A stretch of DNA of 64,000 bases from Planctomycetota bacterium. GTDB lineage: Bacteria > Planctomycetota > Planctomycetia > Pirellulales > Lacipirellulaceae. Within the stretch, counting starts at the first letter, position 1, and every line of letters starts with the position of its first letter. This document shows, in pieces, positions 8,093-16,639 of this stretch. Below the pieces are notes generated by a model, which saw nothing but the letters and a program-made list of their open reading frames with translations, was not told where the DNA came from and searched no databases. A program made the position numbers and the translations under genes. The stretch is from assembly GCA_029259945.1 (NCBI GenBank), contig JAJDEF010000026.1, positions 115,915-179,914 on the forward strand. Direction: 5' to 3'.

Positions 8093-9997
8093 CTAAAGAG
8101 CCCGTTTTGGTATCGTAAAGTAAAACGTGGTCCCTCTCCCAGACTCCGATTCTAACCAAATTCGTCCCCCGTGGCGATGAACAATTCGTCGACAAATGGC
8201 CAAACCGATGCCAGTGCCCGGATATTCTCGGTCAGTGTGTAAGCGGCGAAATATCTCAAAAATCTGCTCATGGTACTTCTCGCCGATACCGATGCCGTAG
8301 TCTCGCACGGCAATGGTCCACTCCTCGCCGCCATCTTCGGCCGATACATGGACATGCGGCGGGTGGTCGCCGCAGTATTTAACGGCGTTACCGATCAGGT
8401 TTTGCATAAGCTGCACCAACTGAGAGCGGTCGCCTGCAACGGTTGGTAGGTCGTCGCGGGCGACCACGCCGTTGGTGTCGTTGATCGCGGCATGAAGGCG
8501 CTCGACCGCATCGTCGTAAACCTCCTTCAAATCAACCGACTGAGAGGACGCGAATTGCGACTCCACTCGCGAGTAGGACAGCAGGTCGGTGATGAGTGTT
8601 TGCATGTGCTTGACCCCACCGACCATGCGCCGGATGTAGTCGTCCGCCTGATCGTCCAGCTTACCTTGGTAATCCTTTTGAAGAAATTGGGCAAATCCGG
8701 CAATGCTTCGCAGCGGCGTTTGCAAATCGTGAGAAGCGACGTAAGCAAACTGCTGAAGCTCTTCGTTGCTTTCAGCCAGTGCGGTATTCAAAGTTCGCAG
8801 CTCGTCCTCCATCTGCTTTCGCTCGGTGAGGTCAACGATCGTGCTAAGTACGAAGAGGCCTTCGTTCGTGGTAATTGGACTTAGACCGATCTCGATGGGA
8901 ATTTCTCGACCATCTTTGCAAACACCAAGCAAGTCTCGACCATGTCCCATCTCTCGTGGGTACGGTGATTCAAAAAAATCATCGCGAAGAGATCGATGAT
9001 GAACGCGAAGCGCCTCAGGAACCAAAATTTCGATTTCCTTTCCAATCAACTCATCATGCGAGTAGCCGAACAAGCGTTCGGCTTCGGCATTAATCAGTAA
9101 AATATCTCCTTTCCGGTCGACGAGAATGATCGCCGCTGCCGCCGCTTCGACCGCCGTACGAAAGCGTTGCTCTGCGCTGGCCAACTGCGAGGTCCGCTTG
9201 TCGACACGCCGTTCCAGCTCCCACGAGACACGCCGTAGTCGGCCAATCACGGTAACGAAGACAACTAGGCCTAAACCGCCAATCGCCAGCGTGTCAATGA
9301 TCGACTCGCGAAGATTCAATTCCGTTTGAGCGATGGCGATGTCCAGTGGCAAACTTACTTCCAGGACGCCGCGTACATCGCCCTCTTTCCAGTCGATTTT
9401 AGGTGATTCTGGATGGCTGTTGTGGCAATCGACGCACGATTCTCGCATCCGATCTGCGGTCGCATATCGCAGCCAGCGTCGCCCGTTGCGATTTTCAAAT
9501 CTTTGGTAGGAGTCGTCAGGATTTTCGGTCAGTGCCTCCCAGGCATCTTTGGCAAACTGGTCTCGCTGCTTCCACTCTTCTTCGCGCCACGGGAAGGGAT
9601 AGTCGCTGTAGAGCGCCGTTTGGCCACCCAGCTCTTTTTTTGCCATTTCGTTGCCGATGAGCATGCTCAACGTGGCCGGCAACGGGATAGCTTTGCCTTC
9701 GTATTCTTCTTGATCGTAATCATGCGTGACGACGATGTCTTGATGTCGCAGCATTTCGACCACTTCGCGCGTGTAGAGCGTGCGAAATGTTGTCAAAGCT
9801 TCTGAGTAGCGCTGGGCTTCACTGTGCGCTGTCGATTCAACTAACCTCGCTTCGAGTTGCACCTGACGCCAAATCAGAATCACCATGATGAGAATGTAAA
9901 CTAGCCCAACCAGCACCACGGTCCGATCCAGCAGCAAGTCGACGATCCCTGCCCAAGGTGCAGGTTTTCCCTTCGGATTCTTTATGTCTGTGGACAT
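8093..9997 (-). CDS. Membrane sensor histidine kinase with periplasmic CXXCH (Tll0287-like/DUF3365) domain and PAS
   Basis: A 634-residue kinase from ATG 9997 (a TTG 30 bases upstream is possible). Order: TM1 about 21-43; a periplasmic DUF3365/Tll0287-like domain with CVDCH at residues 188-192, a CXXCH c-type haem attachment motif; TM2 about 235-255; a short coiled coil; a PAS domain about 275-400 (IILVDRKGDILLINAEAERLFGY); an H-box with ASHDLQTPLRS; and an HATPase domain with N-x-VKYC, DYGIGI and GTGIGLAI. The catalytic half is the phytochrome/Cph1 type. It probably senses redox state or a ligand through a haem and phosphorylates the Rcp1-like regulator encoded 11 bases downstream. The divergent genes at 10225 and 10663 encode further receivers. 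Confidence 0.88.
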   Translation of the reverse strand: MSTDIKNPKGKPAPWAGIVDLLLDRTVVLVGLVYILIMVILIWRQVQLEARLVESTAHSEAQRYSEALTTFRTLYTREVVEMLRHQDIVVTHDYDQEEYEGKAIPLPATLSMLIGNEMAKKELGGQTALYSDYPFPWREEEWKQRDQFAKDAWEALTENPDDSYQRFENRNGRRWLRYATADRMRESCVDCHNSHPESPKIDWKEGDVRGVLEVSLPLDIAIAQTELNLRESIIDTLAIGGLGLVVFVTVIGRLRRVSWELERRVDKRTSQLASAEQRFRTAVEAAAAAIILVDRKGDILLINAEAERLFGYSHDELIGKEIEILVPEALRVHHRSLRDDFFESPYPREMGHGRDLLGVCKDGREIPIEIGLSPITTNEGLFVLSTIVDLTERKQMEDELRTLNTALAESNEELQQFAYVASHDLQTPLRSIAGFAQFLQKDYQGKLDDQADDYIRRMVGGVKHMQTLITDLLSYSRVESQFASSQSVDLKEVYDDAVERLHAAINDTNGVVARDDLPTVAGDRSQLVQLMQNLIGNAVKYCGDHPPHVHVSAEDGGEEWTIAVRDYGIGIGEKYHEQIFEIFRRLHTDREYPGTGIGLAICRRIVHRHGGRIWLESESGRGTTFYFTIPKRAL

Positions 9998-10103
9998 CAG
10001 TGTTTGTCTATTATCGAGCTGATTCAACTTTACTTTGTGTTACAGATTTACATCAGATTTGCGCATAAGAGGCCGCTTTTGGTATTTCAGAATCCAAATT
10101 TGC

Positions 10104-10132
10104 TTGTGACAAAATTCACATCTTGCTATACT
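10104..10132 (+). promoter_or_regulatory. Predicted sigma-70-type promoter for the response regulator pair
   Basis: TTGTGA (10104-10109) and TATACT (10127-10132) are separated by exactly 17 bases, with a TGC just before the -10 box. This would give a leader of roughly 85 bases before the ATG at 10225. It lies in the divergent spacer between the kinase and the regulator genes. Confidence 0.55.
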
Positions 10133-10224
10133 TCGGGTGGTTGAGGTTTGTTGGGTGGATGGGATTCTACCACAGGCCACCACCAGTCAGTTCTGAAAAG
10201 GACAATTCTGAAAAGGAGGTAAGA

Positions 10225-10599
10225 ATGCCCAACCCGTTGATTCTAGTCGTGGACGACGATGAGAACAATTGTCTTGTCACCAAGCGGTTGCTGTCCGACG
10301 AGGGTTATGAGGTAGACACGGCCCAGGACGGCTTGACTGCTTTGAAACTGTTCGGCGAGCAAACACACGATCTGGTCATCCTAGACTACCGTATGCCAGA
10401 CATGGATGGCCTGGAATTGCTTGACATTATGAAGCGACAATGGGACGGCGTGGCCGTCGTTTTTTATACGGGTTACGCTACCACCGAACTTGTTACTACC
10501 GCCTTGGAAGCCGGGGCGAAACGCGTATTTCCTAAGGATGTGGATAGCACTCTATTAATCAATGGGGTGAAGGAAATCCTGAATTCTGAGGCCAAGTGA
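10225..10599 (+). CDS. Single-domain response regulator (CheY-like)
   Basis: The 124-residue protein is a single receiver domain: acidic pocket ILVVDDDENN, phosphoacceptor in LVILDYRMPDMDG (about residue 55), switch region VVFYTGYAT and conserved Lys in RVFPKD. The start is set by a near-perfect Shine-Dalgarno (AAAAGGAGGT, 10211-10220). It is divergent from the haem-type kinase, and 63 bases before another receiver gene, probably in one transcript. No output domain is present. Its sequence is CheY/Spo0F-like rather than Rcp1-like, so it may be a relay element; the partner kinase is inferred only from position. Confidence 0.88.
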   Translation: MPNPLILVVDDDENNCLVTKRLLSDEGYEVDTAQDGLTALKLFGEQTHDLVILDYRMPDMDGLELLDIMKRQWDGVAVVFYTGYATTELVTTALEAGAKRVFPKDVDSTLLINGVKEILNSEAK

Positions 10600-10662
10600 C
10601 AACGCCGCCAGGGAAATGGCGTTGGCAACTGACTCTTGGGGATGAGAGGCTGGAGGTCGATC

Positions 10663-11106
10663 ATGTCTGACAACGCCGTTGGCAGACCGATGGTGATCTT
10701 GCTGGTAGAAGACAGCCTTTCGGATGTCCATACCACGGCGACGACTCTACGGCGGGAAAATATCTCGCATCGGCTAATGATCGCTTCGACGGGCGAGGAA
10801 GCAATCGACTTTCTCCAGCACCAAGGAATTTTCGCAAGGGCGCCACGCCCCGATCTCATCCTACTCGACTTGCGCCTACCAAAGATGGATGGTCAGGAAG
10901 TGCTCGACGTAGTCAAGGCAGATCCCGATTTGAAGGACATTCCGGTGGTTGTCATGACAATGTCTCGTGACGAAGAAGACCGGGTCCGCTGCGAACTGCA
11001 CAACGTCGATGCCTACATCACCAAGCCGGTGGATCTGGAAAAGTTTCTAGACCTGATCCGAAAACTCAAGCAATTTTGGCACGAAGATGTGATCCTGCCC
11101 GAATGA
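10663..11106 (+). CDS. Rcp1-type single-domain response regulator
   Basis: A 147-residue receiver: acidic pocket ILLVEDSLSD, phosphoacceptor in LILLDLRLPKMDG, Thr in VVVMTMS and Lys in YITKPVD, ending in FLDLIRKLKQFWHEDVILPE. The terminal helix and -LP-E ending parallel the regulator at 7635-8081 (which ends -VVVLPPEE), so these two are probably paralogues. GGAGG at 10652-10656 precedes the ATG. It follows the CheY-like gene closely and is likely co-transcribed. It lacks an output domain. Confidence 0.88.
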   Translation: MSDNAVGRPMVILLVEDSLSDVHTTATTLRRENISHRLMIASTGEEAIDFLQHQGIFARAPRPDLILLDLRLPKMDGQEVLDVVKADPDLKDIPVVVMTMSRDEEDRVRCELHNVDAYITKPVDLEKFLDLIRKLKQFWHEDVILPE

Positions 11107-11132
11107 TGTGCACTCTGCTCATATGGGCTGAA

Positions 11133-11315
11133 TCATCGGAGTTCGCGGTAGGTGCTGTAGCTGAGGTAGCCGAGAAGGGCGGACGCGACCAGGGCACCGA
11201 TATTCATGGTTGATTGGGCGCCACCGAAAGGGAAACCAACGACCAGGTCGGCGCCAAACAGCGTGAGCAGCAAGGCCGCAACGACCATCCCAGCGATCGT
11301 CATGGCTTTTGACAT
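11133..11315 (-). CDS. Small two-helix membrane protein, unknown function
   Basis: A 60-residue protein beginning MSKAMTIAGMVVAALLLTLFGADLVVG, with a second hydrophobic segment around residues 37-54 (MNIGALVASALLGYLSYST). Both helices are clear, joined by a short FPFGGAQS loop; the C-terminus is basic/acidic (YRELR). No family was recognised. It is 92 bases downstream of the four-helix protein gene at 11408-12118 on the same strand, so the two could share a transcript. It converges on the regulator gene at 10663. Confidence 0.6.
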   Translation of the reverse strand: MSKAMTIAGMVVAALLLTLFGADLVVGFPFGGAQSTMNIGALVASALLGYLSYSTYRELR

Positions 11316-11407
11316 ACGTGAACCACTCTCAGTAGCAACAAATTCGGGGAACCAATCGAGCTCAGAATGAGCCTGAGAACTCTAGTATAATCACAGATTT
11401 TGGTCTG

Positions 11408-12118
11408 TCAGCCGGTGTTAGCCATCGCGTCTGCCTTTTCATCGGCAGCTACGGGCTCGACTTCTAGGCCTTTTTCGATGCGAATCTTGCGGACGGCTTC
11501 AATGATTTCCTGGATAACTAGCTGATTTTCGGCGATATTTAGCCAGACTCGAACGTAAATAAAGGCAACGACCGCTAGTCCAACAAACGCGCCAGCCAGA
11601 TGGATATTGGTCATCGAAGCTGTATCGGGACGTCCAGTGCCGGGGTCGGAAGCTGCCCCGAGAGCCCCTACCACAACCACCGTCAGCATGCCCACCACGC
11701 ACCAGGGGAAAGTTTTTCTCTTAAGCATGGTGCTACGCACCAGCGGTGCAGGATCGAGTAAGTAAGTTTCGGTCACCTCTTTGCACCAGCGGCTCGTCCC
11801 CACGAAATAGGTGATCGCAATGCTAAGCACAAAAACGACCGCCAAAGCAGCCGAGGTGCCAGTGAGCATGTGGATGCCACGGCTATCTAGGGTCGCTTGG
11901 TCGGGCTGATGATAAAGATCGCCGATGTTGAGCCCAAGGACCACTGCGGCAAGGAATAGGCCCAGCGAAACGGCAGCCAGCGAGGGGAATATGCGTGTCA
12001 TACGGAGCAGCACGAGGGTTTGATCGTCTACCAAAACGCCCGATTCTACTTGGTCGGCTAGCAATGTGTCAGGGGGCGTTGTGTTGCTTCCTAGTAAATC
12101 TAGAATGCAGGTGACCAT
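11408..12118 (-). CDS. Four-helix membrane protein, unknown function
   Basis: The 236-residue protein has four hydrophobic segments at roughly residues 43-65, 88-108, 137-155 and 170-190, with polar loops. The C-terminal cytoplasmic tail is charged (VIQEIIEAVRKIRIEKGLEVEP). No family motif was recognised. The layout of two helix pairs resembles small planctomycete membrane proteins of unknown role. The ATG is 29 bases from the divergent pdxA start, so both promoters must lie within coding sequence or a very short shared spacer. Confidence 0.65.
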   Translation of the reverse strand: MVTCILDLLGSNTTPPDTLLADQVESGVLVDDQTLVLLRMTRIFPSLAAVSLGLFLAAVVLGLNIGDLYHQPDQATLDSRGIHMLTGTSAALAVVFVLSIAITYFVGTSRWCKEVTETYLLDPAPLVRSTMLKRKTFPWCVVGMLTVVVVGALGAASDPGTGRPDTASMTNIHLAGAFVGLAVVAFIYVRVWLNIAENQLVIQEIIEAVRKIRIEKGLEVEPVAADEKADAMANTG

Positions 12119-12147
12119 TCAGCCCTCCTCCCCCCCTCTGCCCTGCG

Positions 12148-13191
12148 ATGACAAAAAAACCGCTGTTAGCTGTAACGATAGGAGATACCGCCGGGGTGGG
12201 GCCCGAGGTGATCGTACGGGCATGGGCCGATCCGAGGGTTCATGAGCAGTGCCGTCCGGTGGTATTAGGCCATCCCCAAGTATTGCAGCAAGCGGTTGCC
12301 TTGGTCGGCAGGCCACTGGAATTGCTTTCGGCTCAAAACTTGGGTGATCTCGATCTCGATCGCATCAGTAGCGAGACCATCGTTTGCTTGGAGGTGGGTG
12401 AGGACGAAGTGCTTGCGGTCCCGCACGGTGCAGTCGACGCTCGAACCGGACATGCCGCCTATGAAGCGGTCGTTCGAGCCATCGACGAAACCCTAACGGG
12501 CGCATTTCAGGGCATCGTCACGGCCCCGCTCAGCAAAGCGGCGTTACATGCGGCGAGACATCACTACCCTGGGCATACCGAACTGTTGGCCGAACGGTGC
12601 AGTGTCGACGAGTTTGGGATGATGCTCTATTTGCCCTCTGCCGAAGCGCCGAACTGTCCGGCGGGGTTGGGGGTGGTGCATGTCACTTTACACATGGCGC
12701 TGCGAGATGTGTTTTCGCACCTGTCGAGTGCTGCCGTGCTCGAAAAATGTCAGCTTGTCGAGCGGGTGATGCGAGAGGGGTTTGGTTTAGCTACACCTCG
12801 CGTAGGCGTCTGCGCCCTAAATCCTCATGGAGGCGAAGAGGGTTTGTTCGGCGATGAGGAATCCCGAATCATCGCTCCGGCGGTACGACAAGCGGTGGAA
12901 CTGGGGATCGATGCTTCAGGCCCGTTCCCTGCAGATACATTGATGATTCGAGCCCGTGATGGCGAGTTCGATGCGGTGGTAGCGATCTATCACGACCAGG
13001 GGCACATCGCGTTGAAACTCTTGGGAATGCACCGCGCGGTGAACATCACGTTGGGGCTCCCGATTGTGCGTACCAGCGTGGCGCACGGCACGGCGTTTGA
13101 TCGGGCTTGGCAAGGGACGGCTGAAGCGAGTGGCATGATTGCCGCCCTGTTGGCAGCGGCTCAATTGGCCAAAAATCGTAGCTCTTCTTAG
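12148..13191 (+). CDS. pdxA: 4-hydroxythreonine-4-phosphate dehydrogenase
   Basis: A 347-residue enzyme that oxidises 4-phosphohydroxy-L-threonine with NAD(P)+, leading to 3-amino-2-oxopropyl phosphate, in the DXP-dependent pyridoxal phosphate pathway. Family landmarks: AVTIGDTAGVGPEV at the N-terminus, TAPLSKAALH near residue 126, a metal-site histidine in YPGHTELLA, LNPHGGEEGLFG near residue 225, and YHDQGHIALKLLG near residue 280 followed by TLGLPIVRTSVAHGTAFD. Length is normal. The leader is a C-rich tract (12122-12144) without a Shine-Dalgarno. The 3' end overlaps the convergent protease gene by 4 bases. Confidence 0.95.
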   Translation: MTKKPLLAVTIGDTAGVGPEVIVRAWADPRVHEQCRPVVLGHPQVLQQAVALVGRPLELLSAQNLGDLDLDRISSETIVCLEVGEDEVLAVPHGAVDARTGHAAYEAVVRAIDETLTGAFQGIVTAPLSKAALHAARHHYPGHTELLAERCSVDEFGMMLYLPSAEAPNCPAGLGVVHVTLHMALRDVFSHLSSAAVLEKCQLVERVMREGFGLATPRVGVCALNPHGGEEGLFGDEESRIIAPAVRQAVELGIDASGPFPADTLMIRARDGEFDAVVAIYHDQGHIALKLLGMHRAVNITLGLPIVRTSVAHGTAFDRAWQGTAEASGMIAALLAAAQLAKNRSSS

Positions 13192-14324
13192 CGAGCCACG
13201 TGAAGCACCATGACGACGAGCGCTAGCATGCCGATTACCGCCAAGCCAGTTTTGATTTGCTCGAACCGATTGCTAGGGGGCACCGACCGCCAACTGGATG
13301 CTTCTTCGGCAAGTCGCGACTGCGGTTGCTTAGGAGACACACTCTTGGGCCACATCGCAGCGACTTGGCTGTGCGAGGATTGCCATTTATCCTTGTCGAT
13401 TTCGACTGGTTCAGCTTCAGCAACCTGACTCTCTATCTCAACCGGTTGAGGAATTTCCGCTTGAAGCGACGGGTCTTGGGTCGGTTGCTCGAACTTCGGA
13501 GCCACATCGCACTTGGCAAGCGAAGCGTCGGCTGCCTGACCGATGTCGGGAGCAAGTGTGGCTAAAAAGCTTCCGACACGGCCTCCAAAGCTGCCGAGGG
13601 TGGTCCCCTGCCCTGCTCCGAAAAGCACGCCGGCGAGTTCGCCATTGCGATTAAATATCGGGCCTCCCGAATCGCCTTGGCGTGCTTCGACGTCCAACTC
13701 GACCATGTGTCGTGGGAAATCTAAACGAGGGGCGTAATACTGGGTACAACGTCCCGTGGCGGCACGATACATACCCTGACCATATCCACAAATGGTGAGC
13801 TGGTCGCCCGGACGCGGAGCCATTTGGGCAATCGAGACGGGCTCGATTTGTGGTCGCCAAATCACGAGCGCGGCCAAATCCCAATCGGTATCGACCTTCA
13901 ATGCCCGGGCCTTTGATTTGAACCCGCCCGGAAACACGACTTCGATGGGGCCTTGCGCATCGCGCACGACATGCCAGTTGGTAATCACCAGCCCAAACTG
14001 ATCTCTGGCATCCACCAAGGTGCCACTGCCGTAAGAGGTCGCGTTGCCTTCGGGCACAATGATTCGCGCCACGGCCGGGTGTGGCTGATCGGAACGCAGG
14101 TGGGCCTCTGAAAGCAACTTTGGAGAGGTGCGTTTCGCAGCAGATTTGCTTTTCTGCTTAGCTGGTCGAGAGAATTGCTGATTCCAGACGCGGGACAGTT
14201 CCGACCGGGATAGGTTGGCATGGGCCGCGTCGCATCGACCTGTCGGCGCGCAGAACAAGACACCTACTACCACGAAGGAGAGGATATTGTGCAGCGGCGA
14301 CAAAGTGGAAGGGAGAGAATTCAA
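13188..14324 (-). CDS. Trypsin-like (S1-type) serine protease with C-terminal membrane anchor
   Basis: A 378-residue secreted protease. A signal peptide covers about residues 1-34. The chymotrypsin-fold domain carries the full triad: His118 (VITNWHVV), Asp149 (DTDWDLAAL) and Ser219 (RQGDSGGPIF). After a polar, proline/glutamine-rich linker comes a single C-terminal membrane segment (about 355-377), so the enzyme is probably tethered to the cytoplasmic membrane facing the periplasm. There is no PDZ domain, unlike HtrA/DegP. The ATG overlaps the stop codon of the 66-residue upstream ORF (ATGA at 14321-14324), indicating translational coupling. Confidence 0.85.
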   Translation of the reverse strand: MNSLPSTLSPLHNILSFVVVGVLFCAPTGRCDAAHANLSRSELSRVWNQQFSRPAKQKSKSAAKRTSPKLLSEAHLRSDQPHPAVARIIVPEGNATSYGSGTLVDARDQFGLVITNWHVVRDAQGPIEVVFPGGFKSKARALKVDTDWDLAALVIWRPQIEPVSIAQMAPRPGDQLTICGYGQGMYRAATGRCTQYYAPRLDFPRHMVELDVEARQGDSGGPIFNRNGELAGVLFGAGQGTTLGSFGGRVGSFLATLAPDIGQAADASLAKCDVAPKFEQPTQDPSLQAEIPQPVEIESQVAEAEPVEIDKDKWQSSHSQVAAMWPKSVSPKQPQSRLAEEASSWRSVPPSNRFEQIKTGLAVIGMLALVVMVLHVAR

Positions 14325-14521
14325 TGGATCTCGAACGTGGATTGGCAGGGGACAACGTCAGCGCGACGTTGTTGCTCGTTCTCTAGGATCATATTGAGAA
14401 GCCGGTTACGTAGTTCACCGGCTTGATTTGGGTTTTTCTGAGTGACTTTTTCACTCAGCTTTTGGTGGGGCAATGAATTGATGATGGATGGACTATTTGC
14501 CTCGACAGTGGCGGAATTCAC
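14321..14521 (-). CDS. Small hypothetical protein (66 aa) coupled to protease and RHH genes
   Basis: A 66-residue polar protein with no recognised domain. A central segment, AGELRNRLLNMILENEQQRR, is predicted to be an amphipathic helix. It starts 13 bases after the RHH gene stop and its stop overlaps the protease ATG by the ATGA arrangement, so it fits precisely between two genes of an apparent operon, which is the main evidence that it is real. It could be a regulator or substrate of the protease or a partner of the RHH protein; no function is claimed. Confidence 0.5.
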   Translation of the reverse strand: MNSATVEANSPSIINSLPHQKLSEKVTQKNPNQAGELRNRLLNMILENEQQRRADVVPCQSTFEIH

Positions 14522-14534
14522 AAATGGGGCTCCT

Positions 14535-14774
14535 TCAAGCAGCGATGGGGCGGCCGCCGCGCAAGTCTTCGTCGCGACGAGGGAAGTCTTGCCCTTGGTT
14601 GTAAAGTGCCTTCAATCGACGCAACTCCGCACGAAATGCGTTTTCGGCGAATTGCGTCAGCGTGAGGCGAGCAGGGTAACCGGCTAAATGAACGGCCGCG
14701 TTGCGTGCTTCGTCGAGCACGTTGTGAGGCAGGTAAATCGTCGCCCTTACTTTGGCTTGACTGCCGTGCTGCAT
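14535..14774 (-). CDS. Ribbon-helix-helix-type DNA-binding protein
   Basis: The 79-residue product from ATG 14774 has a good Shine-Dalgarno (GAGGAG about 8 bases upstream). KVRATIYLPHNVLDEARNAA is a basic beta-strand followed by a helix, the usual RHH arrangement, followed by RLTLTQFAENAFRAELRRLK as the second helix. The end, RRDEDLRGGRPIAA, resembles a family of small RHH proteins often encoded next to ParA on actinobacterial and other plasmids. Here no parA is present; the gene leads an operon with the 66-residue protein and the membrane-anchored protease. An autoregulatory or partition-like role is inference. Confidence 0.7.
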   Translation of the reverse strand: MQHGSQAKVRATIYLPHNVLDEARNAAVHLAGYPARLTLTQFAENAFRAELRRLKALYNQGQDFPRRDEDLRGGRPIAA

Positions 14775-14963
14775 ACCCGGTCTCCTCAAAAAACAAAAAT
14801 TAGCTAGAAAAATTTTGGTTCCGTATTTCCCATGCTTCAATAATCGGCGTTAGCGCAGGTATTAGTTCAAACGTATGACGTTTCGCAGAAAGCCTTCGCC
14901 ATGCGCACGAGGCGATTCAGAACGAGGTATCCCGACAAGCCGCAAAGTTTGACACTGGCTGCG

Positions 14964-16475
14964 TTAAGAGACGTCGGCGGCGTTGAGAATAGCGTCGACG
15001 AGCCCTTCGGTTGTGTATTGTTTTGCCACAACGGAAGGAGGGTAACCAGCCTCGGTAAGAACCTTGGCGGTGAGCGGACTGATGGCAGCTAGTTTGGTTT
15101 GGGCCAGAGCACCGCCGAAAAGATGGACTAACGACCGTGCGATCGCCGAGCTGGTGACCGTCATCCAATCAATCTGTCCCGCTTCTAACGCGGTCATTAT
15201 CTCAGGATCGGCTTGCTCGACATCGTTGCTTTGATAGACGACGACTTGCTTGACTCGAGCCCCCGCAGCGGTGAGCGACTCGGCTAACACTTCACGACCG
15301 CGGCTGGCGCGGAGTAGGAGAACCCGTTTGCCGACTGTTTTGGGCGCCAACATTTCGGTCAACGCTTCGGCCCGATACTCGTTGGGCTGGAGATCGACAC
15401 GTAGGTGAAATTGCCGAAGTGCCTTCGCCGTAGCGGGTCCGATGGCCGCGATCTGGCAATTGCCCAGTTGACGTAAATCAAAACCAAGCTCGTCCATTCG
15501 AGTGATGAATTGCTCGACGCCATTGACACTCGAAAAAACGAGCCAATCGTACGCCCTTAGGTTGCGAATCGCTTGGTCGGCAGGAGCCCAATCGCTGGGC
15601 GGGGCGATGGTGATCGCAGGTTGGATGAGCGGGGCTGCGCCGTGGTTGGAAAGACATTCTACGAGTTCGGTTGCTTGGTGAACTGGCCGAGTGACTAACA
15701 CACTACTGCCAAACAGTGGTCGTGACTGAAACCACTTGGTGGTGGTCTCTGCTTCAACGGCTTCGCCAACGATAATAATCGCCGGCGGACGCATCTTCTG
15801 AGGGGCCAGCACCTCAGCCAACTCGCCGAGAGTGGTCCGTACCGTTTGCTGCTGGGGAAGTGAGGCACGACGCACAATCGCTACGGGAGTACTGGCAGAT
15901 TTGCCGTGCTTGATCAATTGAGCAGACCACTGGGGCGCGGACGTGACGCCCATATAGAAAACCAACGTCCCGGGGAACTTCGCTAGGTTTGCCAGATCGA
16001 GCGGATGAGCATCGTTGTCGCGGCATTGCTGTCCGGTGATAAAGGCAACCGACGATGCATGCTCGCGGTGCGTTAAAGGGATGCCGGCATAGCTGCTTGC
16101 TGCCGAGGCTGCGGTGACACCGGGGACGACTTCGTAGGGAATGTTCGCCGATTCGAGAGAGGTAATTTCCTCGGCAGTTCTGCCAAAAAAAGCAGGGTCA
16201 CCTCCTTTGAGGCGTACTACGATTTTTCCTGCTTGAGCAGCCTCGAGAACCAGGGCATTGATCTCTTCTTGCGAATGGATGCGGCCATGCCCATGCCGTC
16301 CGAGGCAAATCTGCTCGGTCGAGGGCTTAGTATGGACCAAAACCTGTGGATTGACCAAATAGTCATAAAAGACCGCGTCGGCTTGCTGGAGCAGTTCACG
16401 GCCGCGCAAAGTGAGCAACGACGGGTCTCCAGGCCCCGCGCCAACCAAATACACCTTGCCATTTTTTTGGGGCAT
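14964..16475 (-). CDS. cobA-hemD: Uroporphyrinogen-III C-methyltransferase / uroporphyrinogen-III synthase fusion
   Basis: A 503-residue bifunctional protein. The N-terminal half (about 1-245) is an SAM-dependent tetrapyrrole methylase: VYLVGAGPGDPSLLTLRG, RLKGGDPAFFGR, EVVPGVTAASAA and TGQQC. It makes precorrin-2 from uroporphyrinogen III. The C-terminal half (about 255-500) is uroporphyrinogen-III synthase, which closes hydroxymethylbilane (SSVNGVEQF, AAIGPATAKAL, VYQSNDVEQ, TVTSSAIARSLV). Together they link haem precursor synthesis to sirohaem or corrinoids. ATG 16475 matches the methylase N-terminus; the upstream extension to 16604 is not family-like. The gene diverges from the TPR gene. 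Confidence 0.93.
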   Translation of the reverse strand: MPQKNGKVYLVGAGPGDPSLLTLRGRELLQQADAVFYDYLVNPQVLVHTKPSTEQICLGRHGHGRIHSQEEINALVLEAAQAGKIVVRLKGGDPAFFGRTAEEITSLESANIPYEVVPGVTAASAASSYAGIPLTHREHASSVAFITGQQCRDNDAHPLDLANLAKFPGTLVFYMGVTSAPQWSAQLIKHGKSASTPVAIVRRASLPQQQTVRTTLGELAEVLAPQKMRPPAIIIVGEAVEAETTTKWFQSRPLFGSSVLVTRPVHQATELVECLSNHGAAPLIQPAITIAPPSDWAPADQAIRNLRAYDWLVFSSVNGVEQFITRMDELGFDLRQLGNCQIAAIGPATAKALRQFHLRVDLQPNEYRAEALTEMLAPKTVGKRVLLLRASRGREVLAESLTAAGARVKQVVVYQSNDVEQADPEIMTALEAGQIDWMTVTSSAIARSLVHLFGGALAQTKLAAISPLTAKVLTEAGYPPSVVAKQYTTEGLVDAILNAADVS

Positions 16476-16639
16476 AAATATCGTTTTCTTGTCGAAATGT
16501 TGGTGAACCACAAGGAGGGGGACGTATCCGAGCAGGGCTATAATGCTAGAATACCGTGAAAGGGTCACTATGCGTAGCGCCACGTTGCTCGGTTCTTGCG
16601 GCATTCCACCCTACGACGGAACACTTTTGGGAACTTTGC

